Assembly (NCBI GenBank): GCA_029862045.1
Contig: JAOTYE010000002.1
Coordinates: forward strand, 1-64,000
DNA from: Gammaproteobacteria bacterium
Lineage (GTDB): Bacteria; Pseudomonadota; Gammaproteobacteria; Steroidobacterales; Woeseiaceae
Direction: 5' to 3'
DNA length: 64,000 bases
In this document: in pieces, positions 61,555 through 64,000 of the stretch
Layout of the letters: each line of letters starts with the position of its first letter
How positions within the stretch are numbered: the first letter of the stretch is position 1
Notes under the pieces: generated by a model
Seen by the model: the letters and a program-made list of their open reading frames with translations, nothing else
What the model was told of the DNA's origin: nothing
The model's database searches: none
Made by a program: the position numbers and the translations under genes

Positions 61555-61908
61555 CTACGCCATTTTGTGATCCGTGACCCTGAGTTTCAAACCCTGGGCT
61601 TCGAGGTGTGTCTTCCAGTTCAGGAATTCCTCTCCGGTCGCGCCGAACGCGATCACGTTAGTGCTTGCCGGGCTTCCTGATTCGAATAATGCCAGGTGAA
61701 CAGTGCCCTCCGGATTTTCGATCGTCAGAGGGCCATTCTTAACTGCCCAGCCCATCAGCGCCTCGACACGATTGACATTCAGCACGGACCGATACCATTC
61801 CTCAGCTTCGGTCCAACTGCCCACATTGACGTGGAGGTGTGCAGTTTTGGTGTCATGGATCCTTACCTCCTGATCGATAGTCAACGTGCCCAGTGGTCCC
61901 AATACCAA
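61555..61908 (-). CDS. VOC/glyoxalase-like protein, probably truncated
   Basis: A 117-residue protein that begins with the vicinal-oxygen-chelate strand TAHLHVNVGSWTEAEEWYRSVLN and has LTIENPEGTVHLALFES. It then ends at VTDHKMA with a TAG stop. VOC family members normally continue from DHxxxxS into a DPDGxxxEI strand, which carries a metal ligand, and this is missing here. The frame after the stop does not resemble a VOC C-terminus. It may be a recently inactivated gene, or a shortened binding protein. Confidence in function is low. Confidence 0.6.
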   Translation of the reverse strand: MVLGPLGTLTIDQEVRIHDTKTAHLHVNVGSWTEAEEWYRSVLNVNRVEALMGWAVKNGPLTIENPEGTVHLALFESGSPASTNVIAFGATGEEFLNWKTHLEAQGLKLRVTDHKMA

Positions 61909-62096
61909 AGCTTATTCGCTCATGATCTATAGACATAGACGCTCGTCTCTACGGAGCATGCTCGTTCTGGCCCTGGTAGCGACCCCAAGTCTTGGCGCGG
62001 GTAAGTACATACACGCATTGAAACTCCCGGCGCGCAGTCCGACATTATTTTCGGTGGTTTGGGTTTGATCGCCATGGCGGGGTGAGGAGTTTCGAA

Positions 62097-62492
62097 ATGA
62101 TGAAGCATATGATGCATCAGTGTTGCGGACCGGACGGCAAGCCAGACTTCGACAAGATGACCAGTTTTATGGAGCAGCAAGATCGCTCCAGCATGTTCGA
62201 CACGATCGGTTGGGCCCTGTTCTTTATCTGGGTCGGTGTCGCCTGGCTCATGGATGTCGGCCTGGGCTATGGCCTGCTGGGTGTCGGTTTCCTGACGCTG
62301 GCTATGCAGCTCGTGAGGTACTTTGCCGACGTCAAGGTTGAAGGCTTCTGGATCGTTGTCGGTATCGCGTTCGTGATCGGCGCTTTCTGGGAGCTTTGGA
62401 GCGTCGCGATTCCGCTGGTTCCGGTTGTCTTGATCGCTGTCGGCGTTGCCTTGTTACTCTGGCGCGTAACGCGCCCTGAGAAGAAGCACTGA
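62097..62492 (+). CDS. Small membrane protein with Cys-rich N-terminus
   Basis: A 131-residue protein. ATG 62097 is preceded by GAGGAG. The N-terminal 30 residues (MMKHMMHQCCGPDGKPDFDKM) carry paired Cys with Met and His that could bind copper or another metal, though this is only a guess. About three or four membrane segments follow (ALFFIWVGVAWLMDVG, LLGVGFLTLAMQLV, FWIVVGIAFVIGAFW, PLVPVVLIAVGVALLLW), then a basic end. No family is recognised. Upstream is a 188-base gap without other recognisable features. Confidence 0.8.
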   Translation: MMKHMMHQCCGPDGKPDFDKMTSFMEQQDRSSMFDTIGWALFFIWVGVAWLMDVGLGYGLLGVGFLTLAMQLVRYFADVKVEGFWIVVGIAFVIGAFWELWSVAIPLVPVVLIAVGVALLLWRVTRPEKKH

Positions 62493-62755
62493 TAGCCAGG
62501 CAAGAAAGCACACCGGACGTCCCTAAACATCAGCCGGGGTGGGTCTAATCACCTGGTTTGCACCAGGGATAAACCCTGCAATTTCCAGATCAAGGGCATT
62601 TCTGGTACGTAAGTCCGCGACGACGGAACTTTTCCATGCTCTCCTGCGTGTCTAGGATTATGTTGCACTGGAAACCTGGGCCATGACCAACATTAGACTA
62701 CTTCCACCGGTCGTACTGACGCTCTTTCTCCGCGCTCCCGGCAGAAATTCCGTCG

Positions 62756-63928
62756 ATGACTAGCAGCTGCATGCAACCAGACCAACGAGGGCTCGGCGAT
62801 CAGGCGTTTGGGAAAGACGCCGATACCCTGGTGACAGTGCAATACCAGTCGTATCGGGATGCGTTGAAATTCATCCAGTCGGTCCTGCGTAGCCCGAAAG
62901 GGGTCGGAGTACTGCATGGACCGGATTCATCCGGTAAGACCACGATCGTCCGGCAAGTGCAGGCCAAAATGCCGGATCACACTGCGGTCGCGCTGCTGGA
63001 TGGTACCGATCTCCGGCCACATGGACTCCTGTCCGGAATGCTTTCTCAGTACGGCTACCATACCGGCCTCGAATCGACCGGCGAGCTACTGCAGATGGTC
63101 AATGTTTTCGCAACGCAGCAGACCCGCTCAGCCCAGCCGCCGATACTGATTGTTGATAACGTCGAACACATGTATTTGAGCACGTGGCGCACGCTCAACA
63201 AGCTCTCAATGCTTACCGTGCGAGGTCGCTTCGCGATTCGAATACTGGTGACGGGCCATCATGGGCTGAGCGCATTGATCGCATCCGAAAGCATGTCGGA
63301 TTTCGCCAAACGCCAGTTTGGCATCTTCACGATTGGTCCGTTGTCCGGCGAGGAAACGATGAGGTACCTGCACACGAGGTTGACGGCTTGCGGCGTGCAA
63401 AAACCCGATACCGTATTCCCTGTTGATTCATGCGAGCGCCTGCGCGAACTGTCCGGCGGATGGCCGGGCCTGATCAACCATTACGCGCAAGAGGCCATAT
63501 GCCCTGGACGACCGCGGCTCATAATCACTCGCAACGGTGAGACCGTGTTGCACTACACCTCCGCCTCTAAGAAGATCATGATTGGCCGTTCCAAGTTTGC
63601 AGATGTCGTCCTCGAGGACGAGTTCGCGAGCAAGATACACGCAGTGCTACTGCTGTACTCGAATGCTCTGGTCCTGCTCGATTTGAACAGCTCGAACGGG
63701 ACCACGGTAAATTCAGTCAGAGTGAAGAGCACGATCCTGAAAGAGAACGACATAATCTCGATTGGCCATCATCGGCTGAAAGTCGAGAACGCACCGGCAA
63801 TAAGTGACGATATCGCGAATCGCCTGCATGAGCCCGATACAGTCAAGATGAGAAACCTTGCCGAAATGCGGCGCCTGCGGGACGAGTATCGTAAAACCGC
63901 AGCTACTGAGAAGAAGAATCGGGGCTGA
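62756..63928 (+). CDS. P-loop ATPase fused to an FHA domain, copy 2
   Basis: A 390-residue paralogue of the 51854 gene, with similarity along the full length. Walker A is GPDSSGKTT, Walker B is LIVDNVE (again Asn for the catalytic Glu), and the FHA domain has MIGRSKFADVVL, SKIH and LNSSNGTTVNS. The acidic linker of copy 1 is absent, so the ATPase runs straight into the FHA domain (AICPGRPRLIITRNG). The start is ATG 62756; ATG 62771 aligns with the ATG of copy 1 and is an alternative. There is no partner kinase gene nearby. The 263-base gap upstream contains a short hairpin (CCTGG-N6-CCAGG near 62552) and no gene. Confidence 0.88.
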   Translation: MTSSCMQPDQRGLGDQAFGKDADTLVTVQYQSYRDALKFIQSVLRSPKGVGVLHGPDSSGKTTIVRQVQAKMPDHTAVALLDGTDLRPHGLLSGMLSQYGYHTGLESTGELLQMVNVFATQQTRSAQPPILIVDNVEHMYLSTWRTLNKLSMLTVRGRFAIRILVTGHHGLSALIASESMSDFAKRQFGIFTIGPLSGEETMRYLHTRLTACGVQKPDTVFPVDSCERLRELSGGWPGLINHYAQEAICPGRPRLIITRNGETVLHYTSASKKIMIGRSKFADVVLEDEFASKIHAVLLLYSNALVLLDLNSSNGTTVNSVRVKSTILKENDIISIGHHRLKVENAPAISDDIANRLHEPDTVKMRNLAEMRRLRDEYRKTAATEKKNRG

Positions 63929-63940
63929 GCGAACCGAATA

Positions 63941-64000
63941 CTAGCTGCCGTCTGGCACGACCTCGGCGATGACCTCGTTGGCATCGAAAAACTTCGTGCC
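63941..64000 (-). CDS. C-terminal end of a leftward gene running off the right edge
   Basis: The last 19 codons of a minus-strand frame before a TAG at 63941-63943 read GTKFFDANEVIAEVVPDGS. This reads like real protein, and no other frame here does so convincingly. Convergent with the ATPase-FHA gene. Too short to assign. Confidence 0.5.
   Translation of the reverse strand, partial: GTKFFDANEVIAEVVPDGS

Noticed and set aside
1-64000. CRISPR arrays, rRNA genes or insertion sequences
   Set aside because: No regularly spaced repeats, no rRNA-like sequence and no transposase with flanking inverted repeats were seen; the only mobile element is the integrase block at the left end.

Overview
The window looks like a chromosomal segment of a marine or sediment gammaproteobacterium, possibly near Woeseiaceae. 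This is inferred from the mix of secreted peptidase lipoproteins, a TonB receptor, an Fnr-type regulator, RhlE, RND efflux and Gcw_chp/DUF-type envelope proteins; no rRNA or other taxonomic marker is present. Genes are densely packed on both strands, and many junctions are 4-base stop/start overlaps (ATGA, GTGA). TTG and GTG starts are fairly common.

Positions 1-3063 are the right end of an integrated element. It holds a tyrosine recombinase, an unknown protein, a small helix-turn-helix protein and an unknown gene running off the left edge, all leftward. The element stops at the exact 3' half (anticodon loop to CCA) of a tRNA-Thr(CGU) gene at 3064-3108, so the tRNA anticodon loop is the attachment site.

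From 3110 to 22057 there are envelope and peptide or amino-acid functions. They include a DUF885 metallopeptidase lipoprotein with two secreted partners, an ABC-2 exporter operon that continues into a Rieske-FMN glutamate-synthase-like oxidoreductase and an exported argininosuccinate-lyase-like protein, a large TonB-dependent receptor with a clear terminator, and a DASS transporter/D-aminoacylase pair. An M14 carboxypeptidase and a membrane alpha/beta hydrolase follow.

Positions 22287-36442 hold RhlE, an Fnr-type regulator, a remnant of a second rhomboid gene and a haem-c/porin fusion downstream of a CX4CH lipoprotein. They also hold an ECF sigma/anti-sigma/subtilase operon, a rhomboid protease, a thioredoxin-like lipoprotein, an M19 dipeptidase and an M1 aminopeptidase. 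Peptide breakdown outside the cytoplasm is a recurring theme.

Positions 36751-50301 hold unknown pairs, a TPR lipoprotein, a methyltransferase, small DUF1330 and DUF2141 proteins, a retinol-saturase-like oxidoreductase and two sulfotransferase genes (one truncated). They also hold a striking single protein that joins an adenylation domain, a carrier domain and a DltD-like SGNH domain.

Positions 50542-64000 hold a globin-coupled diguanylate cyclase, two paralogous ATPase-FHA proteins about 11 kb apart and an RND efflux operon whose TolC-like protein carries an extra N-terminal periplasmic-binding-like domain. Small envelope genes and the C-terminus of another gene complete the window. The observations I rate highest are the A-T-SGNH protein, the sigma/anti-sigma/subtilase trio whose anti-sigma tail resembles a subtilase propeptide, the binding-domain/TolC fusion, the Rieske/GltB fusion next to an ABC exporter, and the ATPase-FHA paralogues with altered Walker B motifs.
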